Assembly: GCF_001414055.1 (NCBI RefSeq)
Contig: NZ_CP013002.1
Location: 3,800,205 to 3,864,204 of the forward strand
Direction of reading: 5' to 3'
Source of the DNA: Caulobacter henricii
GTDB lineage: Bacteria; Pseudomonadota; Alphaproteobacteria; Caulobacterales; Caulobacteraceae
Length of the DNA: 64,000 nucleotides
Shown here: one piece after another, positions 46,278-56,270 of the stretch
Layout: each line of letters starts with the position of its first letter
Position numbering within the stretch: the first letter of the stretch is position 1
Program-made: the position numbers and the translations under genes
The notes under the pieces: generated by a model
Told to the model about the DNA's origin: nothing
The model's input: only the letters and a program-made list of their open reading frames with translations
Databases searched by the model: none

Positions 46278-47869
46278 CAGTGGGCGTCCGAAGGCGGCGG
46301 GGCAGCACCGGCCGCCGGTTTGGCCAGCAGGGAAACGCCGGCCGCGATGAAGCATCCGAAGGCCAGCAGGGTGAAGCTGTCGCCGAAGGCCAGCACCGTG
46401 GCCTCCTGGTGCAGCATGCCGGAAAAGGCCTTGCGGGCCGCGCCGTCGGGATCGGAGACCCCGAGCTGGGCCATGCGGCTGGCCAGGCCCGCCATCATTC
46501 CCTGGGCCTCGACATTGCCGGTCTGAAGCTTCGAGGTCAGGTCGTTGTAATAGAGCGCCGTCTGCTGGCTGATGCTGGTGGCCAGCAGGGCCAGCCCCAT
46601 GGCACCGCCGGTGTTGCGCGACAGATTGACCAGGCCCGAGGCGTTCTTGACCATGTGCGGGGGCAGGGTGCTCATTGTGATCTGCTGGGTGGCGATCATC
46701 GCGATCATGACTCCGACCCCGCGACAAGCCTGGACCCCGGCAAATTCCCAGAATCCCCAGTCCTTGGTCACGCCGTGGGCCATGTACATGCCCCAGCCGG
46801 CCAGAATGAAGCCAATGAACATCGGCACGCGCGGGTCGATCCTGCGCACCAGTCGGCCGGCAATGGGGCCGGTGGCGAACATCGACAGGCCGGAAATGAT
46901 CATGGTCGTGCCGACTTCGGAGGCCGAATAGTGGCGCACCCGGCCCAGGAACTGCGGCAGCAGGAAGGTGCCGCCGAACAGGCTGGCCCCGGAGACGGCG
47001 GTCATCAGCACGCCGATCGAGAAGTTGCGGTTCGAAAAGGCCCGCAGCTCGACGATCGGATTCTTGTAGCTCAGGGAGCGCCAGACGAAGACCACCCCGC
47101 TGATCACGGCCAGGACCGCGAGGCCCAGAATGAGGTCGTCCTGGAACCAGCTGTTCTTGGCCCCTTCCTCCAGCACAAACTGCAGGCTCATCAGAAAAGC
47201 GGCCATCACCCCCAGGCCGAACCAGTCGAAGCCGGCCTTCAGGCTGGGATCGCCCTCATCGAACTTGCCCCAGCGGGCCACGCCGAACAGCACGATCAGG
47301 CCGGTGGGCACATTGATGAAGAACAGCCAGCGCCAGCTGAGCCATTCGGTCAGGTGGCCGCCCAGGGTCGGCCCGACCGTGGGGGCCAGGGTGACGATCA
47401 GGCCCATGATGACACTGGCCGTGACCCGGCGCTCGGGCGGAAAGGCCGTGAAGGCGACGGCGAACACCGTCGGGATCATGGCCCCGCCGATGAAGCCCTG
47501 CAGGGCCCGGGTCAGGATCATCATGTCGATCGAGGACGACAGGCCGGTCAGCACGCTCATCACGATGAAGCCGGTGCAGGAGGCCAGATAGAGCCTCTGG
47601 GTGCCCCACAGGCGTGAGAGATAGCCCGAAAGCGGGATCATCACGACCTCGGGGATCAGATAGGCGGTCTGGATCCAGCTGACCTGATCGGCGCTGGCCC
47701 CGACCCCGGCCTGGATCTGGGGCAGGGAGGCCGCGACGATCTGGATGTCGAGAATGGCCATGAACTGGCCGATGACCATGGCTCCGAAGCCCAGGAACAG
47801 CTTGGTCCAGTCGGCCTGGGTCATGGTCTTGGCGGGTGCGGCGGGTGCCGCCGTGACGGCGTCGGTCAT
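46277..47869 (-). CDS. emrB: EmrB-type MFS drug efflux transporter (DHA2 family)
   Basis: 530-residue major facilitator with about 14 transmembrane helices, as expected of the DHA2 family. Motif A is recognisable in GYLSRLWGTQRLYLASCTGF and motif C in PTVGPTLGGHLTEWLSWRW. It exports hydrophobic compounds by proton exchange and works with the periplasmic adaptor EmrA encoded ten bases upstream. The N-terminus is Ala/Pro-rich before the first helix. Confidence 0.93.
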   Translation of the reverse strand: MTDAVTAAPAAPAKTMTQADWTKLFLGFGAMVIGQFMAILDIQIVAASLPQIQAGVGASADQVSWIQTAYLIPEVVMIPLSGYLSRLWGTQRLYLASCTGFIVMSVLTGLSSSIDMMILTRALQGFIGGAMIPTVFAVAFTAFPPERRVTASVIMGLIVTLAPTVGPTLGGHLTEWLSWRWLFFINVPTGLIVLFGVARWGKFDEGDPSLKAGFDWFGLGVMAAFLMSLQFVLEEGAKNSWFQDDLILGLAVLAVISGVVFVWRSLSYKNPIVELRAFSNRNFSIGVLMTAVSGASLFGGTFLLPQFLGRVRHYSASEVGTTMIISGLSMFATGPIAGRLVRRIDPRVPMFIGFILAGWGMYMAHGVTKDWGFWEFAGVQACRGVGVMIAMIATQQITMSTLPPHMVKNASGLVNLSRNTGGAMGLALLATSISQQTALYYNDLTSKLQTGNVEAQGMMAGLASRMAQLGVSDPDGAARKAFSGMLHQEATVLAFGDSFTLLAFGCFIAAGVSLLAKPAAGAAPPPSDAH

Positions 47870-47878
47870 GGCCGGCGC

Positions 47879-48982
47879 CTAGCGCGCGGCGCCCTGTCGG
47901 GCGACCTGGGTCGGGGCCTGGCCGACATCGGCGAACGAGGCCCCCGAGCGGTCGCGGACATCGACCTTGACCTCGACCGACAGGCCCGGCCGCAGGGCGG
48001 CTCCGAGGCCCGAGGTGTCGACCACGATCTTCACCGGCAGGCGCTGGGTGATCTTGGTGAAATTGCCGACCGCGTTCTCGACCGGGATCAGGGCGAACTC
48101 CTGGCCGGTGGCGGGGGCGAAGCTGTCGACCTTGCCGCGAATGGTCTGTTTGCCAAAGGCGTCCGCCTTGATCTCGACCGTCTGGCCCACCCGCAGGCGC
48201 GAGACCTGGGTTTCCTTGAAATTGGCGACGATATAGCTCTGGCCGAGCGGCACGACCGACATCAGCGACACGCCGGGCTGCACCAGCTGTCCCGGGCGCA
48301 CCGAACGGGCCCCGACGACGCCGGCCACCGGGGCCCGCAGGATGGTGCGGTCGAGATCCAGCCGGGCCTGTTCCACGGCGGCATGGGCGGCCTGGGCCTG
48401 GGCCTGGGTCTGGGCCCGGGCCGAACCAAGGGACTGGGCAGCGCGCTGTTCGGCTTCCAGAGCGGCCTGGGCGCTGGCCACGGCGGCCGCCGACTGGCTG
48501 GCACCGGCGCGGCTGGTCTGGACCTTCTGTTGCGAAACCCAGCCCTGGTGGGCCAGGCTGTCATAGCGATCGAGATCGGCCTTGGCGCGGCTGGCATCAG
48601 CCTGGGCGCTGGAGACGCCGGCCGCTTTCTGGGCGATCAGGGCCTGCTCCAGGGCCCCCTTGTCATCGACGGCGCGGACGGCGGCGTCCAGGGCCTGGGC
48701 ATTGGCGACGGCCTGGTCCAGCCGGGCCTGGAAGGTGGCCGGGTCGATCCGCGCGACCACCTGACCGACCTCGACCCGCTGGTTGTCGGCGACCAGGATC
48801 TCGGCGATGGCCCCCGAGACCTGCGGGCTGATCTGCACGGTGTCGGCCTGGACGAAGGCATTATCGGTGGCTTCGAAGTGCTGCTTGTCGAGGAACCACA
48901 GGGTTGCGCCGACCAGCAGGGCCACGCCGGCCACGCCACCGACCAGAACCGGGATAAGCTTCTTGTTTTCAGACGTCGCCAT
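47879..48982 (-). CDS. emrA: EmrA-type membrane fusion protein (HlyD family)
   Basis: 367 residues: an N-terminal transmembrane anchor (VLVGGVAGVALLVGATLWFL), a lipoyl-like half motif (EATDNAFVQADTVQISPQVS), an Ala/Gln-rich coiled-coil hairpin, the second lipoyl half (ILRAPVAGVVGARSVRPGQL) and a beta-barrel. It links the EmrB pump to an outer-membrane channel; no TolC-type gene is in the window. The ATG at 48982 is chosen over an upstream in-frame start. Confidence 0.93.
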   Translation of the reverse strand: MATSENKKLIPVLVGGVAGVALLVGATLWFLDKQHFEATDNAFVQADTVQISPQVSGAIAEILVADNQRVEVGQVVARIDPATFQARLDQAVANAQALDAAVRAVDDKGALEQALIAQKAAGVSSAQADASRAKADLDRYDSLAHQGWVSQQKVQTSRAGASQSAAAVASAQAALEAEQRAAQSLGSARAQTQAQAQAAHAAVEQARLDLDRTILRAPVAGVVGARSVRPGQLVQPGVSLMSVVPLGQSYIVANFKETQVSRLRVGQTVEIKADAFGKQTIRGKVDSFAPATGQEFALIPVENAVGNFTKITQRLPVKIVVDTSGLGAALRPGLSVEVKVDVRDRSGASFADVGQAPTQVARQGAAR

Positions 48983-49053
48983 GACCAACCCCGCAGACCG
49001 CAACAGCCCTGTGCGCTCGATAGAAGGGTATGAGGCACCGGGCAAGTTTTAAA

Positions 49054-49069
49054 TGGACTAGTTCGTCCA
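49054..49069. promoter_or_regulatory. Candidate TetR operator ahead of emrA
   Basis: TGGAC-N6-GTCCA, a perfect inverted repeat in an AT-rich stretch 72 bases upstream of emrA. It overlaps a TTGGAC hexamer (minus strand) that could be a -35 box. Size and position fit a TetR-dimer operator. Confidence 0.55.
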
Positions 49070-49110
49070 AAAATCAACTGCGGTCCTGAGGGCTTTTCAG
49101 GCAGCGAGCG

Positions 49111-50910
49111 TCACGCCGCCCGGGAGGTCGACCGGGCGGGAGTTGGGCCGGCCAGACGGAAACGACCGACCAGCCGTGTGAGCTCTGCCGCTTCGTTCGA
49201 CAGGGCGTGGCTGGCGGCTGTCGATTGCTCGACCATGGCGGCGTTTTGCTGGGTCGCCTGGTCCATCTGGTTCACGGCCGTATTGATCTGGGCCAGGCCC
49301 GTGGCCTGTTCCTCGGCCGAGGCCGCGATCTCGGCTACGGTACGATTGATATCGACGACGCCGGACGTGATACGGCGCAGGGCCTCACCGGTCTGACCCA
49401 CAAGGCTGACGCCCTGGTCGACCTGCTGGGTCGAGGCGCTGATCAGAGCCTTGATCTCCTTGGCGGCCTCTGCCGACCGCTGGGCCAGGGCCCTCACCTC
49501 CTGGGCGACGACGGCGAAACCGCGACCGGCCTCGCCGGCCCGGGCCGCCTCGACCCCGGCATTGAGCGCCAGAAGATTGGTCTGGAAGGCGATTTCGTCG
49601 ATCACCCCGATGATATTGCCGATCTCGTGCGACGAGCCTTCAATCTGCTCCATGGCGGCAATGGCCCGGCCAACGATCTCGCCGCCGGTTTCAGCGTCCT
49701 TGCGGGCGGTCTCGACCGATCGGCGCGCCTGGCCGGCTCCATCGGCGGCACGACGCACTGTGGCGACGATCTCGTCGAGGGCCGCGGCGGTTTCCTCGAG
49801 GCTGGCCGCCTGCTGTTCGGTGCGCCGCGCGAGGTCGTCCGCGGCGTGGCTGATCTCGCCCGAGCCGGCACTGATACCGCCGGCCGCGCCATTGATCACG
49901 CCCATCGTCTCGGCCAGGCGATCCATGGCCATGTTGAAATCGTTCTGGAGCTTGCGGTAACTCTCGGGGAACACATCGTCCAGGCAGAAGGTCAGGTCGC
50001 CCTGGGCCAGACTCTCCAGGCCCTCGCCTAGCCGGGCGACCACGCCGGATTGTTCGCTGGCCAGGGCGGCCCGACCAGCGTCGTTGGCGTGGCGTTCCTG
50101 CTCGGCCTGGCGGCGCTGGCCTTCGGCGTCGGCGGCCAGGCGGAGCTTTTCAACGGCGGCCTGCTTGAAGGTCAGAACGGCGGCGGCCATGCCGCCGATC
50201 TCATCCTTGCGGCCCACGGCCGGGACGGTCACTTCGTTGTCGCCATCGGCCAGGCGGCGCATGGTGGCGGTCATGGCGGTGACCGGGGCGGCGATGGCGT
50301 TGGTCAGCAGCCAGCCCATCAGGACGGCGATGCCGACGGCCAGGGCGCCACCGACAACCAGGGTCGAGGTGGCGGCGACAAGGGCCTTGCGCTGCTCAGC
50401 CGACCGGACCGCCAGCTGTCGTTTCTCTTCCTCGCCGATCGCCTTCAGCACCTTGCGGATCGCTGTCAGTCGGCCGCTCTTGCTGATCCCGGCGCGAGCC
50501 GCTTCGAGGGTGGCCGGGTCGCCGGCCTCGGCGATTTGCTTTCGGGTTTCCTCGCGGAAGACGCCGACAGCGGTCGCAAGGCTCTCTGTGCGAGCCCTTT
50601 CCTCGTCGTTTTCGGCACCCTCAGTCAGGGCCTTGAACGCAGCGTCATATTCGCCAGCGTGCTTGCTGTATTTTTCGAGGAATGATGGATCGAGACTGGC
50701 GACATAGCCGCGCGTGGCGTTCTGTTGTTCGACCAGGGCGGTGGATGTTTCGTCGAGCGTCGCGACATAGCGTTGACTAAGGTCGTTCAGCCGGGTGATC
50801 GTTTGAATCGAGCCCAGGCTGGCTCCGACCATTGACCCCTCCACCAGGACCGCCGCGACGAGAATGGTGAAGGCCAGCAAAAGTTTGTGCGCAACCTTGA
50901 GGTCAGTCAT
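49111..50910 (-). CDS. Methyl-accepting chemotaxis protein
   Basis: 599-residue chemoreceptor: first transmembrane helix ([20 protein letters not shown]), a periplasmic four-helix-type sensor domain of about 155 residues, second helix ([20 protein letters not shown]), a HAMP domain, a long linker with a second HAMP-like segment, and the signalling domain with the hairpin tip [20 protein letters not shown]. No C-terminal CheR-docking pentapeptide of the WxxxF type is seen. No other chemotaxis genes are nearby, so it is an orphan receptor with unknown ligand. Confidence 0.95.
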   Translation of the reverse strand: MTDLKVAHKLLLAFTILVAAVLVEGSMVGASLGSIQTITRLNDLSQRYVATLDETSTALVEQQNATRGYVASLDPSFLEKYSKHAGEYDAAFKALTEGAENDEERARTESLATAVGVFREETRKQIAEAGDPATLEAARAGISKSGRLTAIRKVLKAIGEEEKRQLAVRSAEQRKALVAATSTLVVGGALAVGIAVLMGWLLTNAIAAPVTAMTATMRRLADGDNEVTVPAVGRKDEIGGMAAAVLTFKQAAVEKLRLAADAEGQRRQAEQERHANDAGRAALASEQSGVVARLGEGLESLAQGDLTFCLDDVFPESYRKLQNDFNMAMDRLAETMGVINGAAGGISAGSGEISHAADDLARRTEQQAASLEETAAALDEIVATVRRAADGAGQARRSVETARKDAETGGEIVGRAIAAMEQIEGSSHEIGNIIGVIDEIAFQTNLLALNAGVEAARAGEAGRGFAVVAQEVRALAQRSAEAAKEIKALISASTQQVDQGVSLVGQTGEALRRITSGVVDINRTVAEIAASAEEQATGLAQINTAVNQMDQATQQNAAMVEQSTAASHALSNEAAELTRLVGRFRLAGPTPARSTSRAA

Positions 50911-51327
50911 CGCCCAGTCCTCGATCCATCTTTCGAGGAATTTTCTGCGGTCACAGGGTTAACAAAGCGATAGAGGCCGCGACAGTCAGCCCGCGTCACG
51001 GCGCTTCACACCGTCAATCTCAAGGCTAGAGCCTGAATATCCGGGCCTGCGAAGCAATCTGCGTCGTTCTGCCGCATCAGACAGGCCAGGGGTGACTTCC
51101 GAATACAGATCTCCGTATCTGGATTTAACTCGATCACTTGTCCTTTGGAGGCGTCGCTCCAGGGCCACACCTTCCGGGTGTGTGACAACCCGTCGCAATT
51201 TCGTCTTGCGCGAGAATCATTAGAGACTAAAAGCCGTCCCCCACTGCAACCAAGGTCGGGGGAGCGCGTATCTCCCCAGCGGCCACAGTTCGCCGCGTTC
51301 GCTACGCCCGCGCCAAAGGATGCGCCG
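50911..51327. other. 417-base spacer between the chemoreceptor and a small membrane protein gene
   Basis: No gene supported. Short open frames on both strands lack good ribosome sites and family features. It contains a hairpin TCCCCC...GGGGGA (about 51237-51262) upstream of the small gene. The chemoreceptor promoter should lie at its left end, but I see no convincing -35/-10 pair. Confidence 0.6.
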
Positions 51328-51459
51328 ATGAATGTTCAACCACCGCTGGAACACTCGCCCCTGGCCATGTTCCGTCCCGTCCTGTGGCTTGCCGTCGCAG
51401 CCTTCACCACCGGCTTCGGCGGCTACATGATCCTCGGCCTGCGCGCCATCAACGGCTAA
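51328..51459 (+). CDS. Small single-span membrane protein, 43 residues
   Basis: Short hypothetical protein with one hydrophobic helix ([20 protein letters not shown]) and a short polar end. The ATG at 51328 has an ideal ribosome site, AAAGGA, seven bases upstream. An in-frame longer version starting at 51145 would add an Arg-rich, unlikely N-terminus. Its stop overlaps the convergent dut stop by four bases. Function unknown. Support comes from the ribosome site and the clean membrane segment. Confidence 0.6.
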   Translation: MNVQPPLEHSPLAMFRPVLWLAVAAFTTGFGGYMILGLRAING

Positions 51460-51911
51460 ACGCCGGTCGAGCCGAATCCGCCTGCGCCCCGGTCTGTGGC
51501 CTCGAGGTCCTCGACCTCGACCAGGGTCCATTGCGGCGCGGCGGCGATGATCCCCTGGGCGATGCGGTCGCCCCGGCGGATCGTGAAGTCTTCGTCGCCC
51601 AGATTGATCAGCAGCACGCAGACCTGGCCGCGATAGTCGCAGTCGATGGTGCCGGGCGCATTGGTGACCGTGACCCCGTTCTTGAAGGCCAGTCCCGATC
51701 TTGGCCGGACCTGCATTTCATAGCCGTCGGGGATGGCGACGGAAAAGCCGGTCGGGGCCATGCACCGCGATCCCGGCTTCAGGACGATCGGGGCGTCCTC
51801 CGGGACATGGGCCCGCAGATCAAAGCCGGCCGCCCCGGCTGTCGCATAGGTCGGCAGCGGCAGGTCGGAATTGCCGTCCCAGCGCTTGAAGCGAATGGTT
51901 TGAGCGGTCAT
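51456..51911 (-). CDS. dut: Deoxyuridine 5'-triphosphate nucleotidohydrolase (dUTPase)
   Basis: Cleaves dUTP to dUMP, keeping uracil out of DNA. The 151-residue protein shows all five trimeric dUTPase motifs: [43 protein letters not shown] and the C-terminal [11 protein letters not shown]. The start at 51911 ([11 protein letters not shown]) is typical. It lies 64 bases after coaBC on the same strand, an old and common pairing (dfp-dut). Confidence 0.97.
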   Translation of the reverse strand: MTAQTIRFKRWDGNSDLPLPTYATAGAAGFDLRAHVPEDAPIVLKPGSRCMAPTGFSVAIPDGYEMQVRPRSGLAFKNGVTVTNAPGTIDCDYRGQVCVLLINLGDEDFTIRRGDRIAQGIIAAAPQWTLVEVEDLEATDRGAGGFGSTGV

Positions 51912-51975
51912 GCGAAACAGTCCTGATCGTCGAGCCCAGCGGCTGTAGCCGATTGATCCGGCGCGGGCCAGACCG

Positions 51976-53172
51976 TCAGGCCAGGGCCTCTGCGATCTTC
52001 CGGGCGATGGCGCGGGCCACCTCGTCCTTGGGCGCGCGATCCCAGCGCTCGGTGGCCTCCTGGGTGACCAGCAGCACCGCATTGTCCTCGCCGCCCATCA
52101 CGCCCGGCTCGGTGACGTCATTGGCGATGATCCAGTCACAGCCCTTGCGCGACAGCTTGGCGCGGGCGTGCATCTCGACATCGTTGGTCTCGGCCGCAAA
52201 GCCGACCACCAGCTGCGGCCGGTGCGGTCCGGTGGCCGAGACGGTGGCCAGGATGTCGGGGTTCTCGACGAAGGTCAGGGCCGGCGGTCCGCCCTTTTCC
52301 TTCTTCAGCTTGGTGCCGAAGGCCTCGTCCACGCGCCAGTCGGCGACGGCGGCGACAAAGACCCCGACATCGGCCGGCAGGGCCGCCTGGCAGGCGGCGA
52401 GCATCTGCCGGGCCGTCTCGACATCGATGCGGGTCACGCCGCGGGGTGTCGGCAGGAAGACCGGGCCGGCGATCAGGGTGACCTCGGCGCCCAGCTGGGC
52501 CAGGGCCTCGGCGATCGCGAACCCCTGCTTGCCGCTCGAGCGATTGGTGATGCCGCGGACCGGGTCGATGGGTTCGAAGGTGGGCCCGGCCGTGACCAGG
52601 GCGCGCTTGCCGGCCAGGGGGCGGTCGGCCGGCCCCTTCAGGGCGTCCATGATGGCGGCAAAGATTACTTCGGGTTCGGCCAGGCGGCCGGGCCCGAACT
52701 CGCCACAGGCCATGGCACCGTCATCGGGACCGACGAAGCGGACCCCGTCGGCCTTCAGGGTGGCGACATTGCGCCGGGTGGCTGGATGCAGCCACATCCG
52801 GACATTCATGGCCGGGGCCATCAGGACCGGCTTGTCGGTGGCCAGGAGGGCGGTCGAGGCCAGGTCGCCGGCAAGGCCGTGGGCCGCCTTGGCGATCAGG
52901 TCTGCCGTGGCCGGGGCCACCACCACCAGATCCGCCGAGCGTGAGAGCTGGATATGGCCCATCTCGGCCTCGTCGGTCAGGGAGAACAGGTCGTCATAGA
53001 CCCTGTCCTCGGCCAGGGATCCCAGCGACAGGGGGGTGACGAACTCCGCACCTGCCTTGGTCAGGATCGGCCGCACGGCGACGCCGGCCTTGCGCAGAAG
53101 ACGCGTCAGCTCCAGCGCCTTGTAGGCGGCTATGCCGCCACCGACGATCAGAAGAACCCTTTTGTCGCTCAC
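51976..53172 (-). CDS. coaBC: Bifunctional phosphopantothenoylcysteine decarboxylase/synthetase CoaBC
   Basis: Two successive steps of coenzyme A synthesis. The 398-residue protein has the N-terminal FMN-dependent decarboxylase CoaC ([35 protein letters not shown] with the catalytic His, [22 protein letters not shown] with the active Cys) and the C-terminal CTP-dependent synthetase CoaB ([33 protein letters not shown]). Domain order and length are normal. Confidence 0.96.
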   Translation of the reverse strand: MSDKRVLLIVGGGIAAYKALELTRLLRKAGVAVRPILTKAGAEFVTPLSLGSLAEDRVYDDLFSLTDEAEMGHIQLSRSADLVVVAPATADLIAKAAHGLAGDLASTALLATDKPVLMAPAMNVRMWLHPATRRNVATLKADGVRFVGPDDGAMACGEFGPGRLAEPEVIFAAIMDALKGPADRPLAGKRALVTAGPTFEPIDPVRGITNRSSGKQGFAIAEALAQLGAEVTLIAGPVFLPTPRGVTRIDVETARQMLAACQAALPADVGVFVAAVADWRVDEAFGTKLKKEKGGPPALTFVENPDILATVSATGPHRPQLVVGFAAETNDVEMHARAKLSRKGCDWIIANDVTEPGVMGGEDNAVLLVTQEATERWDRAPKDEVARAIARKIAEALA

Positions 53173-53312
53173 GTCCGTCGGCCTCCGCCCCGTTCGCTGC
53201 CCTTATGGCCCATGCGCGGCGATCCGACAAAGGACAAGCGTGTGACGGACTCGACTCGCGTTCCGTTTTCGTTCATCAATCGGTTAGGTTGAACAGATGA
53301 GGCGACAGACTC

Positions 53313-53870
53313 ATGAGGTTGAATGGATTTCAGGCCGCGACGACGGCCTTGCTGGTCAGTGGAGCCCTCGGGCTGAGCGGCTGTGACGGCGGTGCTTCGG
53401 CGGTCCGTGCCCCCAAGGGCGGCGAGCGGCCGGCGGTGGCCGATGCCCGGGAGGCGGGATCGACCTCCACTCCGGCCCCGGCAGGCGATCTGCGGGACGT
53501 ACCGGTGCGCCAGGTTGCAGGCAAACCGTTCTGGGCCGCCAACCGGACCCGCTCGGCCGAGGAAAATGCCGAACGGGCCTTTGAGCGCAATGGCGAGACC
53601 TTCGGTGCCGCCACGGTCGAGGACTATGTCGAAACCGCCCACCGGTTCGTGAGCAACCCGCCCAAGGGCACCGAGACGCTCAAGCGACCCAATGGCGACA
53701 CCCTGATCTATGACCCGAAAGGCAATGTCTTTGCCGTGGTTTCACGCGAGGGTGCGCCCCGGGCCCTGTTCAAGCCGGATGACGGCGCGGCCTATTGGGA
53801 GGTGCAGAAGACCCGCGAAAGCCGCCGGACCACGGCGGCCCGTGAGCGGGGCCAGGGTGAAAGCGGCTAG
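53313..53870 (+). CDS. Predicted lipoprotein with a C-terminal domain of unknown function
   Basis: 185 residues: signal peptide with lipobox LSGC (residues 21-24), a disordered Pro/Ala/Ser region, then a compact C-terminal domain with NPPKGTETLKRPNGDTLIYD and NVFAVVSREGAPRALFKP, ending in a charged tail. The 'NGDTLIYDPKGNVFAVV...APRALFKP' pattern reminds me of small C-terminal domains in polymorphic toxins and phage proteins, but I cannot name the family. It is the only gene on the plus strand between coaBC and ubiB, both on the minus strand. The region upstream has no clear ribosome site. Confidence 0.72.
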   Translation: MRLNGFQAATTALLVSGALGLSGCDGGASAVRAPKGGERPAVADAREAGSTSTPAPAGDLRDVPVRQVAGKPFWAANRTRSAEENAERAFERNGETFGAATVEDYVETAHRFVSNPPKGTETLKRPNGDTLIYDPKGNVFAVVSREGAPRALFKPDDGAAYWEVQKTRESRRTTAARERGQGESG

Positions 53871-53920
53871 AGGCCAGGCGTGCCGGGCGTTACGGCCCGG
53901 CTGACGGTCCGAAAAAGGCT

Positions 53921-55426
53921 CTAGCCGAACACCAGGACGATGGCGGTGATGGCCACCACGGCCACGGCTGCGCCGGTCGCGAACCAGGTCAGGGGACGGG
54001 GCTTGGCCGGGGCGGCCGCCTGGGCGGCAACCGGCGGTGCCTCGGCCAGGCGGGCGATGGCGCGCAGAGCCTTCAGGGCTTCGTCGGCAAAGTCGCGGAC
54101 CTTGGCGGCGGGGGAGAGTTCGCGGGTGATCCAGCGACGGACCACCGGATCGGCGGCCGCCCAGATATCGTGGGCCGGGTCGATGCGGCGGGCCACGCCC
54201 TCGACCGTGACCATGGTCTTCTGCAGCAGGACCAGTTCCGGCCGCAGGGCCATGTCGAACAGGGCGGTGATCTCGAACAGCTGGGCCAGCAGCTTGCCCA
54301 TCGAGATGTCGCGGGCATCGAGGCCGAAGACCGGTTCGCCCACCGCCCGCAGGGCCTGGGCAAAGGCGTCGACATCCTGGTGGGCCGGAACATAGCCGGC
54401 GTCGAAATGGATGCGGGCGACGCGGGGATAGTCGCGGTTGAGAAAGCCGTAGAGGATCTCGGCCAGATATTTCCGCTCGCCGGGGCCCAGGCGGCCGATG
54501 ATTCCATAGTCGACGGCCACCACCCTGTCCGGGGCGGCGACGAACAGATTGCCCTCGTGCAGATCGGCGTGGAACAGGCCGTGATCCAGGGCCTGGGCGA
54601 GGAAACCCCGGGTGATGTTCTCGGCCAGGACCTTGCGGTCCAGACCGGGAAGCTCGAGCGCTTGCGGATCCGACAGGGGCGCGCCCTCGGCCCAGGCCAG
54701 GGTCAGGACCCGCTTGCCGACCCCCTGCCAGACCACGGCCGGGGCCGACATATAGGCGTCCTTGGCCATGACCTCGCCGAGCTCGGCGCAGCCGGCGGCC
54801 TCGAAGCGCAGGTCCATTTCCAGATCCAGGGCCCGGATCACCACCTCGACGAAGTCGCGTGGCTTCAGGCGGCGAACGGCGGGCACCAGGCCTTCGGCCA
54901 GGTCGGCGGCCAGACGCAGAACGGCGCTGTCCTCGGCCACGCGGCGTTCGATCCCTGGGCGCAGGACCTTGACCGCCACCTTGCGGCCGTCGAGTAGCCG
55001 GGCCGGATGGGCCTGGGCCAGGGAGGCGGCGGCCACCGGGGCCTCCAGCTCGGCAAACAGGGTCTCGACCGGACGGCCCAGGCTGCGTTCGATCTCCTCG
55101 CGGGCCTCGGCGAGCGGGAAGGGGGCCAGACGGTCCTTCAGGCGCGACAGGTCCTCGGCGAAGGGGGTGCCGAAGATGTCGGCCCGGGTCGACAGGAACT
55201 GGCCCATCTTGATCGCGGCGGGACCCAGGCCCTCAAGGGCACCGGCCAGCCTCTGTCCCGGCCGTCCGAGACGCGCGCGGGGACCGGAAAACAGCCGCAG
55301 GGTCCGGGCCGCCAGCCGCGCCGACGGCGGCAGCAGGGGGTCCAGCTCGCGCGGGATCAGGGCATCGGCCCGGATCAGGACCCAGCCCGCGCCGATCAGG
55401 CGCCAGAACGCGGACATCTGGCCCAT
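53921..55426 (-). CDS. ubiB: Ubiquinone biosynthesis atypical kinase UbiB
   Basis: ADCK/UbiB-family ATPase needed for ubiquinone synthesis. The 501-residue protein has the KxGQ signature in AAIKMGQFLSTRADI, the Ala-rich nucleotide loop AAASLAQAHPARLLDG, AVKVLRPGIERRV (Lys), FHADLHEGNLFV and VAVDYGIIGRL, and a C-terminal membrane helix (TGAAVAVVAITAIVLVFG). It starts three bases after the ubiE stop. An ATG three codons inside is also possible. Confidence 0.96.
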   Translation of the reverse strand: MGQMSAFWRLIGAGWVLIRADALIPRELDPLLPPSARLAARTLRLFSGPRARLGRPGQRLAGALEGLGPAAIKMGQFLSTRADIFGTPFAEDLSRLKDRLAPFPLAEAREEIERSLGRPVETLFAELEAPVAAASLAQAHPARLLDGRKVAVKVLRPGIERRVAEDSAVLRLAADLAEGLVPAVRRLKPRDFVEVVIRALDLEMDLRFEAAGCAELGEVMAKDAYMSAPAVVWQGVGKRVLTLAWAEGAPLSDPQALELPGLDRKVLAENITRGFLAQALDHGLFHADLHEGNLFVAAPDRVVAVDYGIIGRLGPGERKYLAEILYGFLNRDYPRVARIHFDAGYVPAHQDVDAFAQALRAVGEPVFGLDARDISMGKLLAQLFEITALFDMALRPELVLLQKTMVTVEGVARRIDPAHDIWAAADPVVRRWITRELSPAAKVRDFADEALKALRAIARLAEAPPVAAQAAAPAKPRPLTWFATGAAVAVVAITAIVLVFG

Positions 55427-55429
55427 GGG

Positions 55430-56188
55430 CTAGACGGCCCAGCCCTGGTGCATGGCCGCGACGCCGCCGGTGAAGTTGCTGATCGTCACCCGCTTGAAGC
55501 CGGCCTTTTCCATCATGGCGGCAAAGGTCCTCTGGTCGGGGAAGCGCCGGATGCTCTCGACCAGGTACTGATAGGCGTCGCGATCCCTGGCCACCCATTC
55601 CCCGACCTGCGGGATGACCTTGAAGCTGTAGGCGTCATAGGCCCTGGCCAGGGCTTCGGTGACCGGCCGCGAGAATTCCAGACAGATGAACCGCCCGCCC
55701 GGCTTCAGGACCCGGCGCGCCTCACGCAGGGCTGCGTCGATGTCGGTGACATTGCGGATGCCGAACGAGATCACATAGGCGTCGGCATAGGCATCGGGCA
55801 GGGGCAGGCGCTGGGCGTCGCCGACCGTCCAGGTGATTTCAGGCTCGCCGCCCTTGTCGATGCCGGCGGCGATCATCTCGGCATTGTAGTCGATGATATT
55901 GATCATCGCATCGGGGCCGCCCCGGCGCTCCTGGGCGCGGCGGGCCATCTTTGCAAAGCGGCGGGCCATGTCGCCGGTGCCGCCCGCGCAGTCGATGATG
56001 ATCTCGCCCGGCTGCGGATTGAGCCGTGCGGCGACGGCGTCCTTCCACAGACGGTGAACGCCCCCGCTCATCAGGTCGTTCATCAGGTCATAGTTCTTGG
56101 CGACGCGATCGAAAACGCCCCGCACCAGGCCCGCCTTCACCGAAGGATCGACGTCCTTGAAACCGAATGTGGCTGCGGGCTTGCTCAT
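55430..56188 (-). CDS. ubiE: Ubiquinone/menaquinone C-methyltransferase UbiE
   Basis: SAM-dependent C-methyltransferase of ubiquinone synthesis. The 252-residue product has [18 protein letters not shown], the SAM motif [36 protein letters not shown] and [11 protein letters not shown]. It leads the ubiE-ubiB operon and is divergent from mutM, 82 bases apart. Confidence 0.97.
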   Translation of the reverse strand: MSKPAATFGFKDVDPSVKAGLVRGVFDRVAKNYDLMNDLMSGGVHRLWKDAVAARLNPQPGEIIIDCAGGTGDMARRFAKMARRAQERRGGPDAMINIIDYNAEMIAAGIDKGGEPEITWTVGDAQRLPLPDAYADAYVISFGIRNVTDIDAALREARRVLKPGGRFICLEFSRPVTEALARAYDAYSFKVIPQVGEWVARDRDAYQYLVESIRRFPDQRTFAAMMEKAGFKRVTISNFTGGVAAMHQGWAV

Positions 56189-56270
56189 GACGTCTTTCGG
56201 CCAGGCTCTATATAAGGTCGTCCGCTATTAGACCGCGCGTCGCGTCACGTCACCTTCTTGAGGCCAACCC

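Noticed and set aside
46280..47617. 445-residue plus-strand open frame over emrB
   Set aside because: Antisense of a 14-helix transporter; the His/Gly/Gln-rich translation is what antisense of hydrophobic codons produces.
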